Source: DASSUW01 sp963740605
GTDB taxonomy: Bacteria; Actinomycetota; Thermoleophilia; Solirubrobacterales; Solirubrobacteraceae
NCBI GenBank assembly: GCA_963740605.1
Contig: CAVUFC010000022.1
Location: 868,001 to 932,000 of the forward strand
Reading direction: 5' to 3'
DNA length: 64,000 nucleotides
The notes beneath the pieces were generated by a model. It did no database searches. It worked only from the letters and a program-made list of their open reading frames with translations, and was not told the DNA's origin. Position numbers and translations under genes: made by a program. Numbering within the stretch: the stretch's first letter is position 1; every line of letters starts with the position of its first letter. Below are positions 8,138-16,550 of the stretch, piece by piece.

Positions 8138-9322
8138 ATGTTGTGGCGCGTGGCGCTCGCGACGCTCGGCCTGGCGCTGCTGGCGCCGGGCACAGCAGGA
8201 GCGAGCAACGGATTCGTAGAACGCGTGAACGTGCTGCACGAGTGGCACGGCGAGGCCGGCGGCTACCTCGGCTGGGCGGTGTCGGAGCTCGAGGACATCG
8301 ACCACGACCACGCCACGGACCTGATCTTCGGCGAGCCGTCGACGCCCGACGGCGGCCGCACGTGGGTGTGCTCGGGCCGCACCGGGAAGCTGATCTACCG
8401 GCTGCCTGGCGGCCTCGGCGACGACCAGGGCTACGCGATCGCCGACGCCGGGGACACGAACCGCGACGGCGTCCACGACATCATCAGCGGCGCCCCGTCG
8501 CAGACCGGCTTGGGTCCCGGGCGGGCGTACCTGTACTCCGGCCGCAGCGGCAAGCTGCTGCACACGTTCACCGGCGACGCCGCTCGTGACGAGCTCGGCT
8601 CCGCGGTGGCCGGCGCCGGCGATCAGAACCACGACGGCTACGACGACGTGCTCGTCGGGGCCGAGGGAGCCAACGCCGCGTACGTGTTCTCCGGCCGCAA
8701 CTACAAGCTGTTGCGCCGCTACGACGGCGCCCCCGGCGCCGGGCTCGGCGCGGGCGCCGACCTGGCCGGCCGGCACCGGCTGATCGTCGGCGCGCTGACC
8801 GAAGGCGGCACCGGCGCTGCGCACGTCTTCTCCGGCGCGCGCGAGCTGTTCTCGCTCGCCCCGCCGCTCGGCGCGTCGCGCTTCGGGCAGTTCTTCGTCG
8901 CCGGCGTCGGGCGCGTCGACGGTGACTTCGCGCCCGACTTCTACGTGGGCGACTACAACGCGCAGAACGGCAACGGGTTCGCGGGCGTGTACTCCGGCCG
9001 CGACGGCTCGCTCATCCACGGCTGGCCCGGTGCGCCGCTCGACGGCACCGGGCCGGGCCGCGAGGCCGGCGACGTCAACCGCGACGGGCGGATCGACCTC
9101 GCGGTCGGCTCCTACACCGCGAGCGACGGCGCGCCGAGCAGCGGGCGGGTCGACGTGCGCTCAGGCCGCACCGGCAACGTCCTGCGCACGATCACGTCGA
9201 CGACCGAGGGCGAGAACCTCGGGTTCGACGTCGTCGGCGTCGGCGACGTCAACCGCGACGGCCGGATCGACCTGCTGATCTCCGCGGCCGAGGGTGACAC
9301 GGTGTACCTCGTCGCGGGATGA
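8138..9322 (+). CDS. secreted FG-GAP (integrin alpha-like) repeat protein
   Basis: A 394-residue exported beta-propeller protein. Residues 1-22 form a signal peptide ending A-G-A. At least five FG-GAP repeats follow, each with a calcium-binding DxDxDG-type loop: 'DIDHDHATDLIFGEP', 'DTNRDGVHDIISGAP', 'DQNHDGYDDVLVGAE', 'DVNRDGRIDLAVGSY' and 'DVNRDGRIDLLIS'. A recurrent 'YSGRSGKLL' phrase lies between them. It probably acts outside the cell in adhesion or surface structure. A strong AGGAGG lies 8-9 nt before the ATG. Confidence 0.88.
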   Translation: MLWRVALATLGLALLAPGTAGASNGFVERVNVLHEWHGEAGGYLGWAVSELEDIDHDHATDLIFGEPSTPDGGRTWVCSGRTGKLIYRLPGGLGDDQGYAIADAGDTNRDGVHDIISGAPSQTGLGPGRAYLYSGRSGKLLHTFTGDAARDELGSAVAGAGDQNHDGYDDVLVGAEGANAAYVFSGRNYKLLRRYDGAPGAGLGAGADLAGRHRLIVGALTEGGTGAAHVFSGARELFSLAPPLGASRFGQFFVAGVGRVDGDFAPDFYVGDYNAQNGNGFAGVYSGRDGSLIHGWPGAPLDGTGPGREAGDVNRDGRIDLAVGSYTASDGAPSSGRVDVRSGRTGNVLRTITSTTEGENLGFDVVGVGDVNRDGRIDLLISAAEGDTVYLVAG

Positions 9323-9329
9323 TCGTCAT

Positions 9330-9808
9330 GTGAGCGACCTCGGAGACCCTGCTCGCCCTCATGCACGGGGCCTGCGGGCGCCTCGAGACCGTGCGCGCGA
9401 CGGTGCGAATGTGGAACCACGTCGCGCGCACGCACGAGGCGATGACGCGCCACGGGACCGTCGTGATGTACGGCCCGCGGATCGAGGAGGCCGAGCGCGA
9501 GTGCACCATTCGCGTGTGGCTCGCGCCGCCGGATCGCGCTCGTGAGGAGACGGACGGCGCGCGGTTCAGCGTGCGCCGCGGGCGGCGGTGGTGGGGCTAT
9601 GACCCGGTCAACGGCGCGCGGACGAACGAGGACCGTCCGGAGATGCGTAGCAGCGTGGGCGAAGAGCTGGCAGCCGGCGCAGCTGCGCGTCGAGCTCAAC
9701 GGGACCCGGATCCTCATGCACTCGAACGACATCGCCGCCGACTCGCTCGCCGACCTCGCGTGCGACCTCGTGCCGGCGCCGTCCGAGCCGCCCGAGCTCG
9801 GCCGGTAG
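9330..9808 (+). pseudogene. frameshifted small gene, hypothetical
   Basis: Three reading frames must be joined to give one protein. GTG 9330 reads V-S-D-L, then one extra G (in CTCGGAG, about 9342) shifts to 'ETLLALMHGACGRLETVRATVR' and 'VMYGPRIEEAERECTIRVWLAPPDR...WWGYDPVNG'. A second +1 shift near 9672-9690 leads to 'LRVELNGTRILMHSNDIAADSLADLACDLVPAPSE', ending at 9808. Each piece has good codon use and they abut cleanly, so this was recently a single gene of about 158 codons. The function is unrecognised. It is either real decay or a base-calling error. Confidence 0.65.
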
Positions 9809-9822
9809 TGTGCGGCCGAGCC

Positions 9823-10752
9823 GTGGCGACGCCCATCCTCATCGACTGCGACCCGGGGCATGACGACGCGATGGCGTTGCTGCTCGCGCTCGCGAGCCCG
9901 GAGCTCGACCTGGTGGGCGTGTCGACGGTGCACGGCAACACCACCCTCGCCAACACGACCGTCAACGCGCTGAAGATCCTCGAGCTGGCGGGCCGGACGG
10001 AGGTGCCGGTCGCGCGCGGGGCGGATCGGCCCCTGACCCGCGAGCCGAAGGTCGCCTCGCACGTGCACGGCGAGAGCGGGCTCGACGGGCCGGATCTGCC
10101 GGCGCCGACCACGGAGATCGTCGCGCCGCACGGCGTGGACTTCCTCGCCGACACGCTGCGCGCCGCGCCGGCGCCGATCACGCTGATCCCGACCGGTCCG
10201 CTGACGAACATCGCGCTGCTGCTCGCCCAGCACCCGGACATCACCGGCAAGATCGAGCGGATCGTGCTGATGGGCGGCGCGATCGCCGAGGGCAACATCA
10301 CCCCGGCCGCCGAGTTCAACATCTGGGTCGACCCCGAGGCCGCGGCGCGCGTGTTCGCCAGCGACGTCGCCACGACGATGGTCGGCCTGGACGTCACGCA
10401 CCGGGCGCTGATGACGCCCGCGCATGCCGACCAGCTCAGGGCGAGCGGCCGCATCGGCACCGTCGTGGCCGAGCTGTTCGCGTTCTACAACCGCTTCCAC
10501 TCGCGCGTCTACGACCTGCCGGGCTCGCCGGTCCACGACGCGCTGGCGGTCGCGCACGTGATCCGCGGCGACCTCCTCACCACCAAGCACTGCCACGTCG
10601 CCGTCGACTGCGCGAGCGAGTTGTGCCGCGGCCGCACGGTCGTCGACCTGTGGGGCGTCACCGGCAACGACGCCAACGCGGACGTCGCGATCGAGGTCCA
10701 GGGGACCGCGTTCATCGACCTGCTGGTCGAACGGATCGGGTCGCTGGGCTGA
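9823..10752 (+). CDS. inosine-uridine preferring nucleoside hydrolase
   Basis: A 309-residue enzyme that cleaves the N-glycosidic bond of ribonucleosides in purine/pyrimidine salvage. The N-terminal Asp cluster 'DCDPGHDDAMALLLAL' binds calcium and ribose. 'GPLTNIALLL', 'VLMGGAIAEGNITPAAEFNIWVDPEAA' and 'VHDALAVAHVI' are the remaining hallmarks. I chose the GTG at 9823. Another GTG, five codons upstream at 9808, is possible. The long open frame further 5' belongs to the broken gene 9330-9808. Confidence 0.92.
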   Translation: MATPILIDCDPGHDDAMALLLALASPELDLVGVSTVHGNTTLANTTVNALKILELAGRTEVPVARGADRPLTREPKVASHVHGESGLDGPDLPAPTTEIVAPHGVDFLADTLRAAPAPITLIPTGPLTNIALLLAQHPDITGKIERIVLMGGAIAEGNITPAAEFNIWVDPEAAARVFASDVATTMVGLDVTHRALMTPAHADQLRASGRIGTVVAELFAFYNRFHSRVYDLPGSPVHDALAVAHVIRGDLLTTKHCHVAVDCASELCRGRTVVDLWGVTGNDANADVAIEVQGTAFIDLLVERIGSLG

Positions 10753-10774
10753 GCGCGAATCAGCCCTAGGGCTG

Positions 10775-11302
10775 ATGGCAGGACGGGCGCCGGGCCTCGC
10801 GGTGCTCGCCGCCACCCGCTATCGAGCCGGCGCCGCCGTGCTCGCGCTGCTGTGCCTCGTCAGCGTCTTCTCCGGCACAGATCGGGCTCGTGGTCGCCAC
10901 CCTGCTGCTCGGCGCCACCGCGCTGCGCAACGCGATCCGCCCCGCCCGCGCTGGCGGTCGTTAGGCATCCCCAGCCGCGTCCTCGTGCTCACCACGTTCG
11001 ACCTCGACGAGTACGTCTACGAGGCGCTGCGCGCGGGCGCCTCCGGCTTCATGCTCAGGGACGCGGGGCGGGCGCGGCTGGTCGAGACAGGCGCCGCGCG
11101 GCCCGCTCGCGGACCTGTCAGAGCGCGAGGCCGAGGTGCTGCGGCTCGTCGGGCGCGGGGCTGAGCGGCGCCGAGATCGCCGAGGAGCTCGTGATCTCGC
11201 AGGGGACGGGTCAAGACGCACGTGCGCCACGTCCTCCAGAAGCTCGGGCTGCGCGATCGCGTGCAGGCGGTGGCGCTCGCCTACGAGGCGGGGCTGCTGT
11301 AG
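10775..11302 (+). pseudogene. remnant of a sensor/LuxR-type response regulator pair
   Basis: Fragments of a NarL/LuxR regulator lie in order but in different frames. A receiver piece 'SRVLVLTTFDLDEYVYEALRAGASGFMLRDA' (10975-11070) is followed by 'LADLSEREAEVLRLVGRG' (from 11106), 'LSGAEIAEELVISQGT' and then 'VKTHVRHVLQKLGLRDRV' to the stop at 11302. Two shifts are single extra G's in G runs (near 11158 and 11209). The receiver N-terminus and about 40 linker residues are missing. Bases 10775-10970 hold membrane-helix remnants, perhaps from the partner kinase. Deletion plus several shifts make this a true pseudogene. Confidence 0.8.
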
Positions 11303-11616
11303 GCGGCGGCCTCGCGCTCGGCCGCCGAGAGCACCGCGTCGAGCAGGCCGGGGAAGCGTTCGTCGAGCTCGTCGCGGCGCAGTGACACGTAGCGATGCGT
11401 CCCCTCCGGCCGCGTCAGCGTGATCCCGGCCTCGCGCAGTACACGGAAGTGGTGCGAGCGGGTAGCCGGCGAGACGCCGAGCTCGAGCGTGCCGCACGCG
11501 AGCTCGCCCTGTGCGGCCAGCGCCCGCACGATCAACACGCGGACGGGATCGCTCAACGCCGCCATCACACTTGCGAGCTGCAACTCGTTGGATGAGGGAT
11601 GGGTCAGAGTGCCCAT
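11281..11616 (-). CDS. ArsR family winged-helix regulator
   Basis: A 111-residue regulator with the HTH_20/ArsR fold: 'LASVMAALSDPVRVLIVRAL', then 'ELGVSPATRSHHFRVLREAGI' as the recognition helix, and wing 'TRPEGTHRYVSLRRDELDERFPG'. It has no obvious metal-binding Cys pair, so it is probably not a classical metal sensor. It is divergent from an EamA-type exporter with a perfect inverted repeat between them. It therefore likely represses that exporter and itself. Confidence 0.9.
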   Translation of the reverse strand: MGTLTHPSSNELQLASVMAALSDPVRVLIVRALAAQGELACGTLELGVSPATRSHHFRVLREAGITLTRPEGTHRYVSLRRDELDERFPGLLDAVLSAAEREAAAYSSPAS

Positions 11617-11631
11617 AGTTCGATCATCATC

Positions 11632-11647
11632 GTAGCAAGCGTGCTAC
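11632..11647. promoter_or_regulatory. inverted repeat, likely ArsR-family operator
   Basis: GTAGCA-AGCG-TGCTAC is a perfect 6-bp-arm palindrome lying 15 bp upstream of the ArsR-type ATG (11616) and 13 bp upstream of the exporter GTG (11661). A single symmetric site in a 44-bp divergent gap is the expected arrangement for an autoregulated ArsR-family repressor. Confidence 0.6.
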
Positions 11648-11660
11648 CCTGCTCCAGCCT

Positions 11661-12629
11661 GTGGTTCGAAGCTCATCGAAATATCTCCCCAGCCTCGTTC
11701 CGGCCATCGGCTGGGGCGCGATGTTCCCCATCGCGGACTCCGCGATCCAGCACGTCGACGCGTTCCATCTGACCGCGATCCGCTACGCGTTCGCCACGAT
11801 CGGCTTCCTCGTGCTGCTGCGGTACTTCGAGGGCCGCCGCGCGATGCGGCTCGACGGCCGCGGGCTCGAGCTGTTCCTGTTCGGCTCGGCCGGCATCGCG
11901 GGCTTCAACCTGCTCGCGTTCGCCGGGCTCGCGCACACCACGCCGGAGCATGCCGCCCTGATCGTCGCCACGAGCCCGCTGATCACGCTGCTCGCCTCGG
12001 CCGCGCTGGCGCGCAAGGCGCCTTCGCGGGTCACGTTCCTGTTCGTGATCCTCGCGCTGCTCGGCGTGCTGATGGTGATCGGCCACGGCGACCCGGCGGC
12101 GATCTTCAGCGGCGGCATCAACAGCGGCGACGTGTTCGTCTTCCTCGGTACGTCGAGCTTCGTCGTCTACACGCTCGGCGCCCGTCGCTTCACCGACTAC
12201 TCGTCGCTGCGCTACACGGCGCTGACAGCGAGCCTGGGCACGATCACCGTGCTCGTGGTCACCGAGATCTCGACGCTGGCCGGCTGGTACCCCGCGCCCT
12301 CACTGGCCGACGTGGCTTCGATCTGGTGGCAGCTGATCTACGTGATCGTGATCGGCGCGCTCGCGGCAGTGCTCTGCTGGAACGAGGGCGTGCGCCGCCT
12401 CGGCGCTCCGAACGCCGCGCTGTACATGAACCTCGTGCCGGTGGTGGCGTTCATCATCGAGATCTTCCGCGGCTACACGCCGGACGGTGGCGAGCTCGCC
12501 GGCGCCGCGCTCACGGTCCTCGCGCTGATCGGCGCGAACCTCGCGGCGCGCCGTCAGGACACGCGGCGGCCGGTCAAGGCCGCGTGGGCGCCGACGCGCT
12601 CGGCGAAGCCCGCGAAGTCGCGCGCGTAG
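11661..12629 (+). CDS. EamA/DMT superfamily transporter
   Basis: A 322-residue integral membrane protein with about ten hydrophobic helices arranged as two EamA repeats. The first starts at 'LVPAIGWGAMFPIADSAI' and contains 'LTAIRYAFATIGFLVLL'. The second contains 'GDVFVFLGTSSFVVYTLGAR' and 'GAPNAALYMNLVPVVAFIIEIF'. Members export metabolites or amino acids. The substrate is unknown. The start is GTG 11661. Its last 76 bp are antisense to the end of the DAHP synthase gene. Confidence 0.88.
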   Translation: MVRSSSKYLPSLVPAIGWGAMFPIADSAIQHVDAFHLTAIRYAFATIGFLVLLRYFEGRRAMRLDGRGLELFLFGSAGIAGFNLLAFAGLAHTTPEHAALIVATSPLITLLASAALARKAPSRVTFLFVILALLGVLMVIGHGDPAAIFSGGINSGDVFVFLGTSSFVVYTLGARRFTDYSSLRYTALTASLGTITVLVVTEISTLAGWYPAPSLADVASIWWQLIYVIVIGALAAVLCWNEGVRRLGAPNAALYMNLVPVVAFIIEIFRGYTPDGGELAGAALTVLALIGANLAARRQDTRRPVKAAWAPTRSAKPAKSRA

Positions 12630-13576
12630 AGCGCCTGCGGGCCGTCGCACAGCGCCTCCTCGGGGTCCTCGTGGACCTCGACGATGATGCCGTCGGCGCC
12701 GACGGCGGCCGCCGCGCGCGCCAGCGGCTCGACCAGCCGCCGGTCGCCCGACGCGTGGCTCGGGTCGACGATCACGGGCAGGTGCGTGTGCAGCTTGAGC
12801 CACGGCACCGCTGAGAGGTCGAGCGTGAAGCGCGTGGCGGTCTCGAACGTGCGGATCCCGCGCTCGCACAGCATGACCTTCTCCATCCCCTCCTTGAGGA
12901 TGTAGTCGGCGGCCATCAGCAGCTCGTCGAGCGAGGACGAGAGCCCGCGCTTGAGCAGCACCGGCTTGCCGAGCTTGCCCGCGACCTCCAGCAGCGCGTA
13001 GTTCTGCATGTTGCGCGCGCCGATCTGGATGACGTCGGCGTGTTCGGCGATCGCGTCGGCGTGCTGGGTGTCGAGGAACTCGGTGACGACGGGCAGGCCG
13101 GTCTCGGCGCGCGCCTCGGCGAGGATCTCCAGCGCCGGGATGCCGAGGCCCTTGAACGCGAACGGCGAGGTCCGCGGCTTGAACGCGCCGCCGCGCAGCA
13201 TCGAGGCGCCGGCGGCAGCCACCGTGCGCGCGACCTCCAGCGTCTGCTCGCGCGACTCGACCGTGCACGGCCCGGCGATCAGGCAGAACGCGGTCGGACC
13301 GCCGACGGTCCTCCCGTCGATGCTGAACACCGTCGGCTCATGATGGGCGAGCTCGGACGACGCGAGCTTGTACGGACGCGAGATCGGCACCACGCGGTCG
13401 ACCCCCGCCATGCCCTCGAGCCCGAGCTCGCGGACGCCCTCCGGGTCACCGATCGCCCCGATCGCGGTGGTCAACTCGCCCGGCAGAACGAGCACGTGCA
13501 CGCCGGTCGTCTCCAGCCGCTTGCGCACGGCGGCGATGTGCGCCTCCGTCGCCTCGGGTGTCATCACGATCATCAC
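12554..13576 (-). CDS. aroF: 3-deoxy-7-phosphoheptulonate (DAHP) synthase
   Basis: A 340-residue type I-beta DAHP synthase, the first step of the shikimate pathway (PEP plus erythrose 4-phosphate). An N-terminal ferredoxin-like regulatory domain (residues 1-70) precedes the TIM barrel. The barrel carries 'IAGPCTVESREQ', 'RGGAFKPRTSPFAFKGLG', 'DVIQIGARNMQNYALL', 'LKRGLSSSLDE' and 'LPVIVDPSHASGDR' (metal and PEP ligands). It is third in an operon and its ATG overlaps the previous stop (ATGA). Its 3' end runs 76 bp into the convergent EamA gene. Confidence 0.95.
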   Translation of the reverse strand: MMIVMTPEATEAHIAAVRKRLETTGVHVLVLPGELTTAIGAIGDPEGVRELGLEGMAGVDRVVPISRPYKLASSELAHHEPTVFSIDGRTVGGPTAFCLIAGPCTVESREQTLEVARTVAAAGASMLRGGAFKPRTSPFAFKGLGIPALEILAEARAETGLPVVTEFLDTQHADAIAEHADVIQIGARNMQNYALLEVAGKLGKPVLLKRGLSSSLDELLMAADYILKEGMEKVMLCERGIRTFETATRFTLDLSAVPWLKLHTHLPVIVDPSHASGDRRLVEPLARAAAAVGADGIIVEVHEDPEEALCDGPQALYARDFAGFAERVGAHAALTGRRVS

Positions 13577-14208
13577 AGGCCGAGCTCCCGCACCCCGAGC
13601 TCGTCGGCCCCCAGATGGTGGGCCAACTCGTGCCGGACGGTGCGGGTGACCTGGGCGCGCAACTCGTCCGGGTCGTCACCGAAGTCGCGCAGCAGCGTGT
13701 CGCGGAAGATGATGATCCGGTCCGGGTAGTTGTCGCGCGCGGCGGTGTCGCCCTGGTAGAGCCCGTAGGCGCGGTGGCGACGGCCCTTGTCGGAGATCAC
13801 GACCGCAACGTGGTCGAGGGCCTTGAGCAGCAGGTCGGGCAGGTCGTCGAGCGCCTCGCGGACGAGCTCCTCGAAGTCGCGGGGGTTGCGCGGGTCGAGC
13901 TCGAGGAACTCCATTTCGTCCGGCTCGGCGGCGAGGTTGTCGCGCGCGAGCGCCTCGCTGTGGCGCACGAGCAACTCGAACTCCTCCTCGTCGACGACCT
14001 CGGTGTAGTTCGCGAGCCGGCCGGTGATCGTCGCGATCACGCCCGCCGCGACGACGATGAACGCCAGCACGCACGCGGAGATCTGCATCAGCCGCACGCC
14101 GTACATCGGCGACAGCCCGCCGAACAGCGTCACGAGCAGGATCGCGCAGCAGAACGTGAACAGCGCGGACATCGCGATCCGGCGGAGTGGCGGAAGGTTG
14201 GCGAACAT
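13573..14208 (-). CDS. zincin-like minimal metallopeptidase with N-terminal membrane anchor
   Basis: A 211-residue protein. Residues 13-65 contain two transmembrane helices. The C-terminal domain is the acidic minimal metallopeptidase (Zincin_1) type: 'YPDRIIIFRDTLLRDFGDD', then 'TRTVRHELAHHLGADELGVRELGL' with the HExxH zinc site. Stand-alone Zincin_1 proteins usually lack membrane helices, so this anchored form is slightly unusual. The substrate is unknown. Its ATG is directly adjacent to the upstream acyl-CoA dehydrogenase stop, and it overlaps aroF by 4 bp. Confidence 0.85.
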   Translation of the reverse strand: MFANLPPLRRIAMSALFTFCCAILLVTLFGGLSPMYGVRLMQISACVLAFIVVAAGVIATITGRLANYTEVVDEEEFELLVRHSEALARDNLAAEPDEMEFLELDPRNPRDFEELVREALDDLPDLLLKALDHVAVVISDKGRRHRAYGLYQGDTAARDNYPDRIIIFRDTLLRDFGDDPDELRAQVTRTVRHELAHHLGADELGVRELGL

Positions 14209-15366
14209 CTAGCGGAGGCTCCTGGCGATCACGAGACGCTGGATCTCGTTCGTGCCCTCGTAGATCTGGGTGATCTTGGCGTCGCGCATGTAGCGCTCGA
14301 CTGGATACTCGTTCACGTAGCCGTATCCGCCAAGTACCTGCACGGCTTCGACCGTGACGGCCATGGCGGTGTCGGAGGCGAACAGCTTCGCCATCGCCGA
14401 GTACTTGCCGGCGTCCGGCTCGTTGCGATCGATCTTCGCGCACGCCCGGTAGAGCAGCTCGCGGGCGGCAGCGGTGCGCGTCTCCATGTCGGCGAGCTTG
14501 AACTGGATGCCCTGGAACTCCGCGATCGCCTGCCCGAACTGGCGCCGCTCGCGCGCGTACGCGGCGGCGTGATCGGTGGCGCCCTGGGCGATTCCGACCG
14601 CCTGCGCGGCAACGCCGAGCCGCGAGTGGTCGAGCGTGCCGAGCGCGACGCTCATCCCGCGGTGCTCCTCTCCGAGCAGGTGCCCGGCAGGCACGCGGAC
14701 GTCGTCGAAGATCGGCTGGCCGGTCGGCGAGCCCTTGATGCCGAGCTTGTGCTCGAGCTTGCCGACGCTGAACCCGGGGCGGTCGGACTCGACCACGAAC
14801 GCGCTGATACCGCGCGAGCGGCCCGCCTGCGGATCGGTCTTGGCGAACACGACGTAGAAGTCGGCCACGCCGAGGTTGGTGATCCAGTTCTTGGTGCCGG
14901 TGATCACCCACTCGTCGCCGTCGCGGACGGCGCGGGTGATCATGCCGCCCGGGTCCGAGCCGGCCTCGGGCTCGGACAGCGCGAACGCGGGCGACCACTC
15001 ACCGCTGGCGCAGCGCGGCAGGAAGCGCTGCTTGAGCTCCTCGCTGCCGAACAGCTGGATCGGGAGCGTCCCCAGCTCCTGGATCATCAGGATCAGGGCG
15101 CTCGACGCGCACGCGCGCGCGACCTCCTCGATCGCGACGTTGAGCATCAGCGTCCCGGTGCCGGTGCCGCCGTACTCCTCGGGGAACGGCAGCCCGAGCA
15201 GATCCTGCTCGGCGAACAGCCGCCGGATGTCCCATGGGTACTCGGCCTTGGCGTCGATCTCCGCAGCGCGCGGCGCCACGCGCTCGGCGACGATCTGGCG
15301 GATCGTGTCGCGGAACTCGCGCTGATCGTCGGTGAGTGCGTACGTGTCGGCTGCTGCGGTCTCCAT
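14209..15366 (-). CDS. acyl-CoA dehydrogenase
   Basis: A 385-residue flavoenzyme that oxidises acyl-CoA to enoyl-CoA in fatty- or branched-acid breakdown. The signatures are 'FALSEPEAGSDPGGM' (ACADS_1), 'VITGTKNWITNLG', 'FAKTDP', 'QAYARERRQFGQAI'-type region 'AAAYARERRQFGQAIAEFQ', and 'VQVLGGYGYVNEYPVERYMRDAKITQIYEGTNEIQ' (ACADS_2, seen in pieces, with the catalytic Glu in YEGT). I chose the ATG at 15366, which gives the normal family length. It is first in an operon with the metallopeptidase and aroF. Confidence 0.94.
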   Translation of the reverse strand: METAAADTYALTDDQREFRDTIRQIVAERVAPRAAEIDAKAEYPWDIRRLFAEQDLLGLPFPEEYGGTGTGTLMLNVAIEEVARACASSALILMIQELGTLPIQLFGSEELKQRFLPRCASGEWSPAFALSEPEAGSDPGGMITRAVRDGDEWVITGTKNWITNLGVADFYVVFAKTDPQAGRSRGISAFVVESDRPGFSVGKLEHKLGIKGSPTGQPIFDDVRVPAGHLLGEEHRGMSVALGTLDHSRLGVAAQAVGIAQGATDHAAAYARERRQFGQAIAEFQGIQFKLADMETRTAAARELLYRACAKIDRNEPDAGKYSAMAKLFASDTAMAVTVEAVQVLGGYGYVNEYPVERYMRDAKITQIYEGTNEIQRLVIARSLR

Positions 15367-15409
15367 CCCCCTTAGTTTGGCGCAGCCGTCCCCTGGGGAT
15401 GCGGGAAGC

Positions 15410-15619
15410 ATGGGAATCGGCACTTCACTCTTCCTCATCGCCGTCGGCGCGATCCTCTACTTCGCCGTCGACGCAACCATCTCGGGGCTCGAGATCACGA
15501 CCGTCGGGATCATCCTCATGGTGATCGGGGTGGTCGGCCTGCTGATCTCCCTGTTCATGATCGGCAGCGCCCGGCGGGACGCCCGCACGACCGTCGTCAG
15601 GGACCGCGACGTCTACTAG
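15410..15619 (+). CDS. DUF6458 family small membrane protein
   Basis: This 69-residue protein has two transmembrane helices: 'GTSLFLIAVGAILYFAV' with 'GLEITTVGIILMVIGVVGLL', then a basic/polar tail. The phrase 'MGIGTSLFLIAVGAILYFAVD' begins a small actinobacterial membrane family of unknown function. The ATG at 15410 follows GGGAAG. The gene is divergent from the acyl-CoA dehydrogenase by 43 bp. Confidence 0.8.
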   Translation: MGIGTSLFLIAVGAILYFAVDATISGLEITTVGIILMVIGVVGLLISLFMIGSARRDARTTVVRDRDVY

Positions 15620-15623
15620 CGCG

Positions 15624-15647
15624 CCTGCGGCCCCTCACTGCCGCAGG
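15624..15647 (+). terminator. hairpin after DUF6458 gene
   Basis: CCTGCGGC and GCCGCAGG form a perfect 8-bp stem with an 8-base loop, starting five bases after the DUF6458 stop and lying between convergent genes. No T-run follows, as is common for actinobacterial terminators. The remaining sequence to 15769 holds no gene. Confidence 0.5.
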
Positions 15648-15769
15648 TAGGCCACCATCACTGCTTAGGCCACGAGCGTTCTGCACGGCGCTGCGGCGCG
15701 ATCGCGGTGAGCGTCACCTCGGCCCGGATGGATCTGGCCGGGGTCGAACGCAGCCGCCGAGGCGGGGCG

Positions 15770-16528
15770 CTAGAAGCCGCTGGGGTGCCTGACCACGTAG
15801 CCGCTGGTCGGGCGCATCTGCTCGCTCCAGCGCGGGCCCTTGCCGGCGTTGTTCCAGCCGGTGTCGAAGCGCAGGCCGGCGATCTTCAGGAAGCCGTGGC
15901 CGCTGTTGGCGTATACGGTGATCCACGAGCCGCGGCCCCTGCGGCCCCAGGACATGAAGTTGCCCGACGTGAGCTGGCGGTTGAGCAGCCCGGCGCCGTG
16001 CAGCGCGTACGACATCGCACCCGAGCAGTCGTAGCCGGAGTCGTTCCAGCGGCCGTGGCCGCCACCGTACTTGTACGGCTTGCCGACGATCTTGTTGGCC
16101 GCCGCGATCGCGCCCTTGACCTCCTCGGGCGCCGACGCGGGCGCCACGGCGAGGCCGTCAGCGCCGAGCGTCGCGTCCTCGCCCGCGGGCGGCGGCGAGG
16201 CGCTCGGCTGGGTGGTCGGCTCGAACACGCGCACGCCGCGGTGGACCTGGGACGTCATCTTGCGTGCCTCGCGGCGGGAGACGCGCCCGTTCACGCGCTC
16301 GTCCGACCGGCGCTCCCACGACTTCACGCGCCGCCCGGTGTGCGGGCCGTACTGGCCGTCGATCTCGGTGCGCAAGCCGACCTGCGTCAGGTACTTCTGC
16401 AGCGTCCGGACGTCCGATCCACGGCTGCCCTCCCGCAGCGTGCGGTCTCCGAACTTGGCCTCGGCGGCACTGGGCACCAGAAGACCCAGGCCTACAAGGC
16501 CCAGAGCGAACGTACGGCAGCGTGGCAC
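15770..16528 (-). CDS. exported peptidoglycan-binding / NlpC-P60-like protein
   Basis: A 252-residue exported protein. The signal peptide (1-24) ends in A-E-A. A PG_binding_1 domain (about 30-75) contains 'LREGSRGSDVRTLQKYLTQVGL' and 'DGQYGPHT'. An Ala/Pro-rich linker leads to an NlpC/P60-like domain with 'GKPYKYGGGHG' and 'GYDCSGAMSYALHGAGLL' (candidate nucleophile Cys) and the His region 'NSGHGFLKIAGLRFDT'. It is likely a cell-wall amidase/endopeptidase or a degenerate relative. The start is GTG 16528 with AAAGGA 10 nt upstream. It is preceded by a c-di-AMP riboswitch. A paralogue is at 34565-35278. Confidence 0.87.
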   Translation of the reverse strand: MPRCRTFALGLVGLGLLVPSAAEAKFGDRTLREGSRGSDVRTLQKYLTQVGLRTEIDGQYGPHTGRRVKSWERRSDERVNGRVSRREARKMTSQVHRGVRVFEPTTQPSASPPPAGEDATLGADGLAVAPASAPEEVKGAIAAANKIVGKPYKYGGGHGRWNDSGYDCSGAMSYALHGAGLLNRQLTSGNFMSWGRRGRGSWITVYANSGHGFLKIAGLRFDTGWNNAGKGPRWSEQMRPTSGYVVRHPSGF

Positions 16529-16550
16529 GACGGATGTGTCCTTTCTTTCA

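Noticed and set aside
6845..9019. 724-codon open frame on the minus strand
   Set aside because: It runs opposite the hydrolase-like, AraC and FG-GAP genes, whose motifs are clear; the translation is low-complexity R/A/G.
13558..15375. 605-codon open frame on the plus strand opposite aroF, metallopeptidase and acyl-CoA dehydrogenase
   Set aside because: It is antisense to three well-supported genes and its translation is Arg/Val/Leu/Glu-rich with no domain; such frames arise from high third-position GC.
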